64,000 bases of DNA, taken from NCBI GenBank assembly GCA_037951105.1, contig JBAMJV010003042.1, positions 414,501 through 478,500 on the forward strand. The letters run 5' to 3'. The position numbers and the translations under genes are program-made. Below, in pieces: positions 11,061 through 23,628 of this stretch (position 1 is its first letter; each line of letters starts with the position of its first letter). This stretch comes from Echinarachnius parma. Its lineage: Eukaryota; Echinodermata; Echinoidea; Clypeasteroida; Echinarachniidae. Below the pieces are notes generated by a model. That model searched no databases and was not told the origin of the DNA. It worked only from the letters and a program-made list of their open reading frames with translations.

Positions 11061-11380
11061 ATCTGAATACTTCATATACCATTGTTAGACACCAAGGTTA
11101 TTGAGTATTTTTCAGGATGGAATATAGATTGAAAGTAAAGGTTTGTTTTGTCAACATATCACAAATATTCAAGCAGTAAACCAAACAATTATCATCAAAG
11201 AGATTGACAGATCTCACTCCGTTGTAACCTCCAGGAACTATTCTGGAACGAAAGTCAACCGCCCCTTGTTTCAAGCACGGAACTGATATACATCAGGACT
11301 CTACATTTCAGTTTATGTCTCCATAATATATCATTTAGAGCACTTCCCACCTGCAGGTACTGCAACTAACACTTGTTTTT

Positions 11381-11692
11381 GCCTAAGTACAGGTAAAGGA
11401 TCAATTCAAACAATATTCTAGAATGAGCATACAATTAGGATGCTGCAGTGAGCAGTTTCGACCTCCATCACGACAACCACATGTCCTACATACAAGCTTT
11501 TAACAGATCTGTCAGTTCTCTTTACCAGTCACCTTTGCCTAAGTACAGGGAAAGGATCAATTCAAACACTATTCTAGAATGAGCATACAATTAGAATGCT
11601 GCAGTGAGCAGTTTCGACCTCCATCACGACAACCACATGTCCTACATACAAGCTTTTAACAGATCTGTCAGTTCTCTTTACCAGTCACCTCC
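11381..11692. repeat. Recent tandem duplication, 2 x 156 bp
   Basis: The segment starting GCCTAAGTACAGG at 11381 recurs at 11537 with only a few differences over its length (for example GGTAAAGG against GGGAAAGG). The high identity suggests a recent event. No coding content is apparent. Confidence 0.9.
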
Positions 11693-12411
11693 CCGGACCC
11701 CCCCCCCCCCCTCCCCCCCACTAATTTTACTCTTACACTTCATGCTCTGAATGAAATATGTATCAAAAAATAATATACATGGTACCAGTCTTATGCTTCG
11801 AAGACTTCATCCGTGGCATATGAATATTGTAATTTGGACTTTTATACAGTCACCGAGTGCTGCAGGGTCTACAGGGTCGGCTGATTCTCTTAGCTGAAGG
11901 ATTCCGGGATGTGTGCGTTGTAATAATCGCTCGATATTTCTGGTTATGGTTCTATAAAATTGTATTCCATCGAATGCACTTTAATAACTGCACTCGCTTC
12001 ATTTCCAGCCACTTCCATACCTTCAAGAAGTCTAGCCGTTAGCGACATTCGCGCACCTAGATTAGTTCAATTTCTAGCAAAAGAAGGCCTTCAGATTCTT
12101 ACTGGATTGGGTTGCTCATAATAATCACAATGCACTGTTGTTCGCTTGTAGATTATTCTACTAATCGGAGCTTGCAATGTTTGCTCATGGTTGTAAGTCA
12201 TTTGGTTATATCTTCCTCCTGAAGCTGCCTCGTACACGAAAAATAGATGCCATCGGCGCTGACATTGCCGTAATTTGAAAACTAGCCTAGAACCGATGTA
12301 GAAAGTAGTGTGTAGCATGAAATTGTTTCTTGGTGTTAATGTAAATTTTTAATCCACTCCAAAATGCATTAAAATGTACCACCTCAACCGATTTGTATGC
12401 AAAATTGTAGC

Positions 12412-13470
12412 TTTTTTGGCAGCAATCTTGGAAAATGGCCACCACGTTAGATTTTACAGTAGCTACATCACTGTTAGAGGACTGAATGTTGCACATTCGG
12501 TTTTTGTGTACCATCATTTATTTTGATCAACTCCTAGATCATTGCATTCGACTAATTAGTTCTCTTTTTATGACAGTTAAATGACTAGGTTTTTGGCCGC
12601 CATCTTGGAAAATGACCGCCATATTGGATTGTAACAGTATCTACACCACGGGATAGGGACTAAATATAGCACATTTAGTTTCTCCACACATAAGATCATT
12701 GAAATCGACTAGCTATTTCTCTTATTATGACAAAAAACAGCTTTTGGGCGGCCATCTTGGAAAATGGCCGCCATATTGGATTTTAACAGTAGATACGCCA
12801 CTAGATAACTACATGTAATAGCACATGGGGTTTCTGCATACCATATATAATTGGAATCGACTCCAAGATCCTTGAAATCTACTGATTATTTCTCTTTTTA
12901 TGACAAAAAGTAGCTTTTTGGCGGCCATCTTGGAAAATGGACACCATGTTGGAATTTTGCGTGGCCAGATTTTTTTCTGAAAAAGTGGACAACATGAAAT
13001 GATACCATATATAATTGGAATCGACTCCAAGATCCTTGAAATCTACTGATTATTTCTCTTTTGATGACAAAAAGTAGCTTTTTTGGCGGCCATCTTGGAA
13101 AATGGCCGCCATATTGGATTTTAACAGTAGATACACCACTGGATAGTTACTACAAGTAGCACATGTGGTTTCGGCATACCATATATCATTGGAATCGACT
13201 CCAAGATCCCTAAAATCTACTGATTATTTCACTTTTTATGACAAAAAGTAGCTTTTTGGCGGCCATCTTGGAAAATGGCCGCCATATTGGATTTTAACAG
13301 TAGTTACACCACTGGATAGTTACTACAAGTAGCACATGTGGTTTCGGCATACCATATATCATTGGAATCGACTCCAAGATCCCTAAAATCTACTGATTAT
13401 TTCACTTTTTATGACAAAAAGTAGCTTTTTGGCGGCCATCTTGGAAAATGGCCGCCATGTTGGAATTTTG
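12412..13470 (-). repeat. Satellite, ~172 bp monomers, reverse array
   Basis: Seven monomers carry GGCGGCCATCTTGGAAAATG-type cores near 12415, 12596, 12747, 12919, 13085, 13258 and 13430. They are reverse complements of the 6785-7279 monomers. Those at 13085-13430 are nearly identical, so the right arm homogenised or expanded recently. Each monomer also carries the palindromic-looking GGAATCGACTCC. Confidence 0.87.
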
Positions 13471-13756
13471 CGTGTCCAGATTTTTTTTCTGAAAAAGTGG
13501 ACAACAGGTAATGTACATGCCAATTTGCTTGCTTGTATGACTATTTGCACGATTGTTACGCCTATCTGCTCCACTATTCATATGTGCACGTGACCAAATC
13601 GCAAGCTGTTGCAGGTCGTCGCAAGTCCGCGTGACCACTCCATCAGACAAGGAGTAATGCAAGAGGGCGCTATATATGTACAGTATGTAAGAAAAGCCCA
13701 AGTCCTGGACTTTCTTACATTCATACTAGATTACACTCACTCATGTTAGGGTTACA

Positions 13757-14737
13757 GCTCGTTATTCCGAAGGTTTGTTATTCCTAAGGTTCGTTATTCC
13801 GATGGTTCGTTATTCCGAAGGTTTGTTATTCCGAGGGTTCGTTATTCCGAAGGTTCGTTAGTCCGAAAATAAAATAGGGTTCGTCAATCCTAAAATGAAA
13901 TCGGATTCTTTAATCCGGAAATGAACTCGGGCTTGTTATAATACTATAAATTCAGATTGGCGCAGCCACGGGAAGGGAGGAAGTCAATACCCCCACCCTC
14001 CACTCCCCACACTATACGACTTGCATAAACTACTTACTTAACCCCATTATTTCCCTTAACCTTACTATGCCACTTTACAACTATACGTCTATGTCAATAC
14101 AGATCATGTATCAAGCAACCCCCTTCCATCCGTGGCTACGCCAATCCGAAATTACAGTTTCTTTTTATTTTGTTTAATCAAGCCCCCCTACCCCCTTCCT
14201 CTTACTCCGTGGCTACGCCAGTGTACGATACAAGTGTGTTTGTTATTCTTTTATTTAGAGCAGGCAACAAGCATGCCCCTCCCCTCTTCCCTCTCTGGCC
14301 AGACCAATAAAACATTTGATTTTGTTTTTATTCTAATTTGATTAAGCAAGACTCCCCCCCCCCCCCCCTCTCCTCCCTCCCTTCCCTCCCGGGGCTACGC
14401 CAATTTGAAATTATAGTATTATAACAAACTCGATTTCATTTTCGGAATAACGAACCCGATTTCATTTTAGGAATAACGGACCTTCGGAATAACGAACCTT
14501 CGGAATAACGAACTTAATTTCAGTTTAGGAATAGCGAACCTTCGGAATAACGAACTCTCGGAATAACGAACCTTCGGAATAACGAACCTTCGGAATAATG
14601 AACCTTCGGAATAACGAACCTTCGGAATAATGCAACAAATGTTCGGATCAACGAACCCTATTTCATATTCGGATTAACGAACCCTCAGGTATACGAAATT
14701 TGCGTGTTCGGAATAACGGACCTTCGGAATAACGAAG
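13757..14737. mobile_element. Fold-back element with 16-bp minisatellite arms
   Basis: The left arm has about seven 16-bp units of the type GGTTCGTTATTCCGAA (13757-13870), then related TTCGT/AATCC variants. The right arm has a dozen reverse-complement units, CCTTCGGAATAACGAA (about 14440-14737). Between them a further inverted pair, GATTGGCGCAGCCACGG at about 13953 and GGCTACGCCAATTTG at about 14390, brackets a C-rich core with GGCTACGCCA motifs resembling hAT-MITE ends. No transposase is seen. It is probably a non-autonomous transposon whose termini consist of tandem arrays. Confidence 0.75.
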
Positions 14738-15238
14738 CACACCCCATTTTAGGCACTTCCGGAAGGAATTAAGGTTAATCCTTTATTCACATGATGAGCC
14801 CATGTATAAGCAACAATTTCCCATGTTAAACTCAATTTGGCCTAAAAATGGACTTGGGCCGTTTTTATATTCAGGTCTTCAATTGATTTTTACATCCTAA
14901 TAATGATTTTACTAGACATATCATACAGATATGGAGTTCAACAATAACACAAAATGTGCGAATTTTAACATTGCTGCCGGTGGCCATCTTGAATTTGAGG
15001 GGTTAGACGGTCAATCTAGCAGATTGACCCATTGACATTGATATATCCTAGGTCATCTATTTTCAAATGTTTCTCCTTCAAGTATCTCAATAAATACACA
15101 ATTTTCATAGAATATCACATTCCAATGAATATTTTTGCATAAATTATGGAAATTAGGCCTAATTAGCGTAGATACAGAGTGTCTCTTTGGATGAATTTTT
15201 TTCTTTTGATCCAAGGAATATGTACCAAAAATGCAATA
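14738..15238. other. Non-coding stretch, nothing assigned
   Basis: AT-rich DNA without a convincing frame. GGTGGCCATCTTGAATTTGA near 14980 is faintly like the satellite core of the previous region. Confidence 0.5.
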
Positions 15239-15756
15239 AGTTCATAGCCCGACCTTGAAGGAGCAGGATGTTGGGTGACCTAATGTTGTGTATGCAATGT
15301 TGCATCTTTCACATGGTCAGTGGTGTAAAGCCAGGTCAGTTGTATTCTGTTTCTGTTCTAGACTGGCTGTCATTGTTGCAATGTTCATTAAAAATCACTT
15401 GGAAATTTAACAATGCAAGTTGATGAGAGGCATGTGCTGCTTCAGGTCACTGTGCCTGCTCACATGAGTAAGGTGACCCTTCAACAACCATTGACTGCCG
15501 GATGGGGTTGTTACTTCTTCCTCTATATTCCCAGAACCTGACATTGTTAGATCTCTTCCCACAGACGATGAAACATTCGCAAGGTTGTGCTTTTCGGGAG
15601 GATAATGAGACAGAAGATACCAGTATATAGGTTTCTGAGGGGTCTTTAAGAGACTTCTTAAAGGATGTCCTAGTGGCTGTAGATGAGGATTACACGAACA
15701 TCTGCCTAGATTAATTGATGTTGCACCTTAACTCATTCAAGGTCGGGCTATGAACT
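15239..15756. mobile_element. MITE-like element with 21-bp TIRs
   Basis: AGTTCATAGCCCGACCTTGA at 15239 is matched by its exact reverse complement ending at 15756. The interior, about 475 bp, is non-coding. The target duplication is not clear. It lies only 21 bp upstream of another MITE. Confidence 0.7.
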
Positions 15757-15777
15757 TTTTTAACGCCCCTCGTACTA

Positions 15778-16314
15778 AACTGGGTTCCAAAAGAAACTTA
15801 TCACTTCTTCAGAGCGACACACATTAAAATCTAAAGCATAAACATGAATCATAATTGGGCATAGATTAGCTATAATATTCCTCAGCATGCACATCTAAAC
15901 AAAATTATGTTTGATTTAGTCAATAAATAATAAAATAAGGTGAAATCGCAAGAAGTAATTTTTCAAAAATCACAGAAACTGCTCGCCTTCCGGGCACGGA
16001 GCTCGGTACGGACAATAGCTAGCTTGGTGGTTACATAACCCGCCTTTGATGTTGAATGAATAGCTATGAAAGTTCTGAATAGACCGCCTTTCGTGGAGGT
16101 TCGCAGCGAGCAGTTTCTGTGATTTTGGCAAAGTGACCTGTAGCGATTCCATCGCATTTTTCTCTTTTTTGGCAAAAGCAACCTTTCAATTTGTCAGATA
16201 TGCTTCATAAGGAGAATGATAGCTTATCTGTGTCTAAATATGATTCAATTTGATGCTATGGATTTTAGTGAGCGTCGCTCTGAAGAAGTGATAAGTTTAT
16301 TTTGGAACCCAGTT
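15778..16314. mobile_element. Tc1/mariner-type MITE, 537 bp
   Basis: Termini AACTGGGTTCCAAAA are followed, after one mismatch, by AAACTTATCACTTCTTCAG and then AGCGAC; the right end is the reverse complement. TA lies on both sides (15776-15777 and 16315-16316). A second inverted pair, TCACAGAAACTGCTCG (about 15970) and CGAGCAGTTTCTGTGA (about 16108), lies inside. It is non-coding; family assignment is from the TA duplication. Confidence 0.8.
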
Positions 16315-16516
16315 TATATACCTGTCCTCAAAACATATACGGACACACACAATGTTCAATATCTGGTTAGTATTTAATTTGCCTATACATGAAGTAGCTA
16401 TACTATATGAGTATTACATGTGAGTAGTAATTAGTCTATACAAACCAGGAAAAAAATGGTTCTATTCAGCACCTTTAAAGGGTGTGCCAGCTTGCTACAC
16501 TAGCGACACCCTTTTT

Positions 16517-16559
16517 GGTGCCCGTGAGCACCCTTTTCAGATGGTGCTCACGGGCATCC
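16517..16559. repeat. Short perfect-stem hairpin
   Basis: GGTGCCCGTGAGCACC is followed 10 bases later by GGTGCTCACGGGCATCC, giving a strong stem. Neighbouring GGTGC / GCACCC words (16480-16585) repeat the theme. It may be a remnant of a palindromic MITE. Confidence 0.7.
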
Positions 16560-16585
16560 TTTATTAAGGGTGCTCATTAGCACAT

Positions 16586-17268
16586 TTCCCGCTAAAATGG
16601 AGCCCATTAGCATCATTTTGAATGAATTACCAACTATTATCCAACTTGTTATGAAACAGCATAATTGTAGGAACACATGCTGTTATTCTTTGATGATCCA
16701 AGTGATCCACCAAGTGAGGTATTATTATTTCTTTTATTTGCCTCAGCCGAGGAACTTCATAAAATAATCAAGTTACAAAATAGCAAACAAATTCATGAAT
16801 TATACATGTTGTTCAAATCGTCTTATTTCTGTGTCAAAGTTTGCGTTTGTTTTTGTGACTATAACTTTATAATATAATTTGTTGACTTGTTGACTATAGG
16901 CGACTGAATAAACACATCGCAACGCATAAAGCGCGCTTATAATGCAGCTTGATGCATGCATACGTTACATACATTTCCGCACGAAGCGCAATGTACGTTT
17001 AATAATAACGTGTAGGGTGAATCAGCGCATCACTCATTTAATTGATGAAGTCACTGTCAATACAATAGTGCACTATTGCACTGTCAGATCAGTAGAGCGT
17101 GCAATTTTAGATCATTTCTACTGAATATCATGTGACCTGAATTCAACCAATCACAACTCGAGAACATTCTTGTTATATAATATAAACGAGGTACGAAGTA
17201 CCGAGTTCAATAGTACTGGCGGGGTTGTACGCTGTGTGAAATACTGCCCTCGCATAACAAATAATTTT
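16586..17268. other. Non-coding stretch, nothing assigned
   Basis: Only short frames without recognisable domains. AT-rich. Confidence 0.5.
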
Positions 17269-17425
17269 GCCCCGTTGTAGAAAGATATACAATTGATTGT
17301 AAGTTACAAGGAATTGTAAATTAGATCATGTGTTCTAAACGCGCAAATGTGATCGGTTGAAACGCGAACATTTTCTGACTTACAATAAATTGTAACTTAC
17401 AGACGATCTCTATCTGCAACGGGGC
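17269..17425. mobile_element. Small MITE, ~157 bp
   Basis: The left end GCCCCGTTGTAGAAAGAT and the right end ATCTGCAACGGGGC are imperfect inverted repeats. A second inverted pair, TTGTAAGTTACAA and TTGTAACTTACA, lies inside. The right flank CCTG would extend the end to CAGGGCCCCGTTGCAGA, a hAT-like start, whereas the left end has lost it. Confidence 0.65.
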
Positions 17426-17835
17426 CCTGCTGTACTATTAATTTGAAATGGTTAGTACGTGCACAACTCGAATAGCTATGTAATTAACTTCCAATATTTG
17501 TTACATATAAGTATATAACTTATGTACAACCAGAAATTACTTCTTCTTCAAGATGTCTGCCAACAGGCAGGTTTAAACCCAATTATAAGCAAACTTCTCT
17601 CCTAAGTAATCTTACTTTAAAATTTGCATTATTGTCCTTGTGTCATTTGACCATTGTACGAGTCCTTTCTCTAACCCAATTTTCATAGTTTAACCAATTT
17701 AGATACCCCTTGTAACTTTGCTCAGTGATATTCACAAGTTGGGTAAACCAATATACAGTACATGTATTTACCCTGTGTTTAGCCATGTTTATTTCATTGC
17801 TTCTATTCGCCTTCCCTATTCTGTTCTGCACGAAG

Positions 17836-20800
17836 CTATTCTACATTGTCCCACTTCCTAAAATGATATGTTAGAGTACCTCGGTCTCCAGCTAATTTCT
17901 TCTCCTCCTTTCTATTTTCTAATAATCTTTTCTTAATCTCCAAAGGAGTTGGTGGTTTATTTTTATTTTTACTGTCTATAAATATCATATATTTTATCAA
18001 AATTATTATATGATTTAATAACTGTTCCTTCCCTATGTTTAACTCATCTATCCCTACATGGATAGCTTTCCAATTTGTATTTGTAATCTCTACTAAATTA
18101 GATAGATTCCCACACTCTTCCCAAATTAGTTTTACTTTCTCACAAAAACACAATAAATGCTCGTAAGTTTCTTCATATTTACCACAAAAAGAACATAAAT
18201 TACTATTAACTATTTTAAATGTATATAAATGTAATTTAGTATATAGGCCTATAATATTATAAAGCATTTTTTAATTGAAATTCTCGAAGCTTTCTATCAA
18301 CGTGCATTTTCTAAGTCTTACAAAATATTGATTGTATATCTTTCCCATTAATATTATAAATCTGCTCTAAGTTTCGTTCTGCATATGATTTTTCTACTCT
18401 CTTATTTAATAAAAATGCATATATAATTTTTTGAAGTAATTTGGTCTAACAAATATACCCTTTCAAAAGTTAAAAAAGTCCATATCTAATTCCCTATCTA
18501 TATTTGAGCGGTATTTTTATTTTTAAATTGTTTCCATGAAGGAGGAATGCCAAGAAAAATACGTTGTATTTCAGTAATTTCTAAAGTATCTAAACCCTTT
18601 CTTTGAAATTCCTCATTTGTTTTTATATTGCCTTCCCCATCAACAATATGATGCAACTTATAAACATTTTTTTTAAATAGTTGTTCATCAAAAGGAACAT
18701 GACCATCAATATAAACAAATCTATTATTATAAATAATCTCATTCCTTTCAGATGTATCTTTTTTTAACAAAAACGTTTTCGTGGCCATCCAAACGTCCAA
18801 CATATCTCTATAAAATGCCGGTAATACTAATTCAGATATACCTATGGTTGCATTATTATAAAATATCAAACTTCCTCCAACATCTTTAGTTAAATAATTA
18901 AAATACTGTTTCCATCCCATTTTTGCATCCCCCGTTAAGAGTCGCTTTACCCACATAATCCTTTGCACTAAAATAAATAAATGAAAGTCTGTTAGTCTAA
19001 GTCCAATTCGGTACTGGTGTTAGCTTCGATACATAAATACATTTGGACAAAATAAACGTTTTTAGCAATTGAATTTCCCCCATTAAAGTTAAATCTCTTT
19101 GTTTCCACCAAGACAACAACTTTTTTATTCTACTCAAAATTTCCTTATAATTTGTCCTTTCCTGAACTTCAACATCTAAAGAAAAGTATATACCCAGAAT
19201 CTTGACTATTTGTACTATTTTACCAATGGAAGAGCAATATTTTCATTTTGAGAAGGGCCTAACAATAATATAAAAGTTTTTTCTTTATTAATTTATAATC
19301 CAGAATTTCTAGCAAAACTTTCAAACAGTTTCTCTACCCTTTTAAATGATTTTGAGTCCCGAATAAAGAGAGTGATATCGTCTGCATAAAGAATTTGTTT
19401 TACTTGTACATTATTAAAAATAAATCCTTGAATTTCAGAGTCTTTATATATTGAACGAGCTAAAATTTCAATACAAAGTATAACCAATATGGGGACAGGG
19501 GGTCCCCCTGTCTAACACCTCTCTTGATATCAAAGTATATCCAGTAGATGCGCCCCCATTAAATACACAACTTTGAGCATTATTATATATAGTCTCCACC
19601 CATCTACAAAGTGACGGTCCAAAACCAAGTGTAATCAAAACCTTCTGCAAACAAGTATGTGAAACTTAATCAAAAGCCTTTTCAAAATCAATTATCATCA
19701 TATATCCAGGTATTTTATTGACTGGTGTATGATGAATTATATCATCTATCATTCTTATCGCTTCACCTATGTTTCGACCTTTCAAATATCCCACCTGGTC
19801 GACAGAAATTAATTCATTTAAAACTTTTTAAATCCTTATAGAAAGCACTTTAGTCAAAATGTTGTAATCTACATTCAATAAGGATATCGGTCTATAATTT
19901 GTTTTTATAAATAAGGGATCTTTTCCTTCTTTATGAATCAAACTAATAACCGCCTGCTTTTGTGATGAAGAAAGTTCCTTCTTTCCAAATGCTGAATTTA
20001 CAGAATCTACAACTAAATTTCCTTTTAACGGCCAAAACAGTATATAAAATTCAACACTTAATCCATCATTCCCCGGGAATTTATGCCATTTATGCCATTT
20101 CTTTCATGGCTGCAATACATTCTCCGTTTGTTATTTTGCCTTCACATAATCCACACAAATCTTAATTTAATTTTGGCAAGTCCTGAAAAAAATCATCCAC
20201 AAAATTAATTTCCTCTTCCGATTGAGCATAAAGCTTACTATAAAATATATTTCCTGCATAATATTTTTTTGATCAAAACTTATATCTTCATCTATATAAA
20301 GTTTACTAATCAATGTTTTCTTTTTATTAGACTTCATTACTTGAGTAAAATACCTAGTGTCTCTTTCTCCACATTCATAGTGTGATGCTCTAGAACGAAT
20401 TTTAATACCTTCATTTATATAATTATAACAATCCTGTAAATCTTTTTTTTTTCGTTCTAAGTCATCAATTTTCCGCTGGTCTATCCCATTCAACAATTCA
20501 TTTTCCAACTTTAAAATATCCTCTTCCAAATGTCCAATTCTTTGTTTTCGTTGTATTGCCTTTTCTTTTGAATATTTTCTACTAACATTTCTAATTTTCA
20601 TTTTCCAAAAATCCCATAAAACTCGTTTATCTTCTATTTCTATTTGAAATTCTTCTTTTAATTTAATAATTTCCTCTTTAATACAATTAATATATTCATT
20701 ATCTTGACATAAACTATTATTCAATTTCCAATAGGATCCCTGAAACTTAAATGAATACATTAACTTGTCATAACATTTCAATTGAATGGCTGAATGATCT

Positions 20801-21499
20801 GGAGCCGTAGAAGGTATTATATCACACTTTAGTACTACATGTTCTATCTGCTTAGAAACAAACCAATAATCTAATCTACTTTGCATAAATGGATTAACTT
20901 GCCTATATGTAAACTGTTTCTTCAATCCAATCCTTACCCTCCAAACATCAATCAATTCAAATCTATCTAAAAATTGTTCAAATAAAATGTTAAATCGAGA
21001 CTGAACATTATGTTTACTACGTCCAAAAAAATCTAAATCTTTATTTAAAATAATATTAAAATCTCCCCCAATAATTATTGCATTATTTTCTATATTCATT
21101 TCTTTTACCATTTTTTCAAAATTTACCAAAAATTCAGTCTTTTCTGATTCCCTTCCTCTTACTGGCAAATACACATTAGCCATTATCAATTCCATCCCCT
21201 AAATAATGCATTCCATTATAACATATCTACCATTAGTATCTGAAACATTTGTCTAATTTATGATCTATCAAAATAAACACCCCTTTATTATGGTTTGTCC
21301 CATGGCTAAAATATGAACTCCCTTTCCATAGCAATTTCCAAGTCTCCTCAACTTCAATTGTACTGTATGTTTCTTGTAAAAAAAATATATCTGCACCTCT
21401 ATCTTTACATTTTTTTTTTGCCCTCTTTGACTTTTCTCGAATTCCTTTAACATTCAAAGAAAGAAAATTACATTTAATAAAAATATCTTTACTTTCCAT
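17836..21499 (-). pseudogene. L1/Tx1-type ORF2 (APE endonuclease, RT), broken
   Basis: Reading downward from 21499 gives the APE start (CNFLSLNVKGIREKSK, FFLQETYS). A break near 21230 follows, then a 342-codon open piece (21195-20167) with GGDFNIILN and the catalytic APDHSAIQL, and then RT fragments: FKRVEKLFESFARN and ILYADDITLFI near 19390-19410, thumb/connection pieces at 18968-18498, and a C-terminal SFCGKYEETYEHLLCFCEKV (CxxC...H...C). At least five frameshifts or stops separate the pieces, and the segment is about 110 bp shorter than copy 2. It is inactive. Compared with copy 2 the substitutions are scattered, which indicates an older insertion. Confidence 0.9.
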
Positions 21500-21694
21500 A
21501 ACTACATATTAATATACATATATTCATGTATTCTTTCACCCATGTATAAGCTTCTAGCACACGGGCTGGCAGAAGCAGGCTCAAGAATATATAAATTACT
21601 CAAAAAATCGGCATACTACGTAGGCAATGCAATTAACACTCACACACAGCACACGCACTAACACACAGCACACACACTACACACAGTAACTTAA

Positions 21695-21877
21695 CTAAAC
21701 GTAATTGTAAGATGTATACACTAAACATCCTCCTCTGAGAGGTCTCGAGGTCTCCTCCTCCTCCTTACTATATAACACATGTAAATTAAAGGCATTCATA
21801 AATATTTCATAATCTCCTTTTCTTCCATTTCTAAATAATTCAAATTCCAAACTATGTTTCATTAAATTTAAATTCAA
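21695..21877 (-). pseudogene. Possible C-terminal remnant of the L1/Tx1 ORF1
   Basis: A 60-codon minus frame lies just upstream of ORF2 and ends ...RGGCLVYTSYNYV. In copy 2 the frame ending at 45067 closes with ...EEQCLVYISYNLV, so the end and the stop codon are shared while the preceding part differs. Conservation of a reading frame just 5' of ORF2 fits an ORF1 tail, but no RRM or zinc knuckle can be seen. This is tentative. Confidence 0.35.
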
Positions 21878-21928
21878 AAGTTAACATTTATCTTTCTATA
21901 TAAAGATTCAATAAGTAGTATTTCAGTC

Positions 21929-22298
21929 TGTTATCATTCAAAAAGAGCCATTAAAACACAAGAGGGCGCTCTCTAATAAGGCATTGGTTTCAACCATTTT
22001 TCATACAAAATTATTCATGTGATGTTTTGTTGAAATAATGATTAAATAGAGAGATCATCAACAATAATTCAAAAACCGCTTTTGAAAATTTTTGAAAGAG
22101 TGTAAGCTAAGCATTTTTTTAAAATTTTTTTCAAAAGAATCATCGTATTTATTTGGGGCCCAAATAAATACGATCGGATATATTAATGATATTTCAGCCA
22201 CTTCTGAACCAATTTTGACAAAATAAATTTTATTCTGCCATTAAAATTGCATGTTCTTTCAAATTCGACACTCAGTTTTTCATTACATAACTACCCCT
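21929..22298 (-). mobile_element. TTAA-type MITE (family A), truncated
   Basis: The sequence from TGTTATCATTCAAAAAGAG to CTACCCCT|TTAA matches the complete copies at 23084-23628 and 38499-39032 but lacks the first ~150 bp. The missing side is occupied by the 5' end of the L1/Tx1 LINE. Confidence 0.8.
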
Positions 22299-22302
22299 TT
22301 AA

Positions 22303-23079
22303 ACTATTCACTGGATTGTCGTAACGTGTACAAAGTCAGCGTTATGAGTAACCGCATTATCACTTTGTATTTTTGCTCATTACTTGGCCATATAAGGTCC
22401 ATTTAACTAATGCAGTTGTTACCCAATATCCAGTAGACATATCAGATAACAACAATATACATTGTATCAACCACTCATTTTGCACTTGTTTCACTTATCA
22501 ACACAGTTACTAGGTCTCTTAAAAAAATATACAATTATCCTATCGCCACATTTATAAAAGGTTGTTGTAACACGAAATAATATCAGTATAACTTAAACGA
22601 AGTTCGATAATGTAATTGAAGTTCGATTTCGAATACTGTCACAATTATGATCGATGAAGAGCAATCATAATTAGGTTGAATGACTAAAACAACCGAAAGT
22701 CAATCAATTTTGATGTATTCCCTTTTTCATTCCCTTATTATACCGTTTAACAGCAGCAGATTTATCAGTGGGTAGTAGTGTTGGTTTCGTCAGAGACATG
22801 CGATTAGATTAAACAAAAAAAAACAATATTAACAACTTTTTAATATGGATGTCTATTGAACAAATTGCATGTCTAATATAACATTATTGTCCTTTCCATA
22901 CTGGTCACCAATTACTAGGTCAAGGATTCGGTATTGTCAGTACAGACATCTTACGCCAAGCAACTACTAGACATGTTCTTCTCACTAGTAAGCCTAATGC
23001 TGCCGACGCTGCATTTACTTGAAATATGTAAGTATTATTCATACATTTGAAATCATTTAAGTATTAAGTTCTCAAGTAT
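22303..23079. other. Non-coding stretch, nothing assigned
   Basis: AT-rich DNA between two MITEs. There is no frame of interest; GAAGTTCGAT is repeated around 22600-22630. Confidence 0.5.
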
Positions 23080-23083
23080 TTAA

Positions 23084-23628
23084 AGGGATAGTTGAGTTTT
23101 GGTAAAGAGAGTACAGTTTTGGTCAAACTGAATTTTGTATAGTAACCAAAACCTGCACCATTACATAACAAACTAATAGTTATAACTCCACCATGCTCGA
23201 AAGGTATACAAAATTACAAACGACTAAGTAAAAAGCCTGTTACCTTTCAAAAAGAGCTATTAAACCTCAAAATGACGCTCTCTAAAAACTCATTGCATTA
23301 AACCATTTTTAATAAAATAAAAAATTGTGCTTTTGATAGAGAGATCATCAAAACAATTTTTTTTTGTAATTGTACATTTTTGAAAAGTGAAAGCATTTTT
23401 TTTCAACGGCTGGTTCAAAATTACTGAATGCATGTGGGGGCCCCTACAATACTTACAAATGGTAATATTTATGTACATTTCAGCCGTTTCTGAAACGATT
23501 TTGATAAAATAATGTGTATTAAGTCATTACAAGCGTATGCTCTTTCAAATATGACACTCAGTTTTTCATTACCTCACGAAAAAATGTTTATAGTGCAGCG
23601 CCCTTCATACCAAAATTCAGCTATCCCT
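23084..23628. mobile_element. TTAA-type MITE (family A), complete, 545 bp
   Basis: The left end AGGGATAGTTGAGTTTTGGT and the right end TACCAAAATTCAGCTATCCCT are inverted repeats. Both sides carry TTAA (23080-23083 and 23629-23632), the target of piggyBac-like transposases. The interior has a GGGGGCCCC box near 23440. It lies about 70 bp upstream of the truncated start of the next LINE. Confidence 0.85.

Larger units (their letters stand above)
10401..12400. other. Interior of the inverted-repeat element, no intact gene
   Basis: No long reading frame is present. Recognisable items are a LINE relic on the minus strand around 10880-11060, a 156-bp tandem duplication (11381-11692) and a C-run at 11699-11718. 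The rest cannot be assigned. Confidence 0.6.
6660..13580. mobile_element. Large inverted-repeat element with satellite arms
   Basis: The left end region (about 6660-6785) and the right end region (about 13460-13580) are reverse complements. Both carry AATCGTGCAAAT, then GTCATACAAGCAAGCAAAT, then TTTTTCAGAAAAAAAATCTG, then the first satellite monomer. Satellite monomers run forward after the left end and in reverse before the right end. The interior is broken by a 2.4 kb palindromic insertion (7283-9680) and holds a LINE relic and a tandem duplication. No transposase is visible, so this is a non-autonomous fold-back element or an inverted duplication. The exact outer ends and target duplication are not resolved. 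Confidence 0.65.
17640..21928 (-). mobile_element. L1/Tx1-type LINE, copy 1, decayed
   Basis: A minus-strand retrotransposon homologous over its coding part to the copy at 40697-47632. It includes the ORF2 remnant (21499 to 17836), a 3' untranslated remnant with no obvious poly(A) (T-run on the plus strand) and a short 5' region in which a possible ORF1 tail can be read. The 5' boundary meets a TTAA-MITE fragment at 21929. Confidence 0.85.

Noticed and set aside
13402-13701. Minus-strand frames around the reverse satellite
   Set aside because: The same peptide words recur at each monomer (KIWxxKIPTWRPFSKMAAKK) because the DNA is repeated; not a gene.
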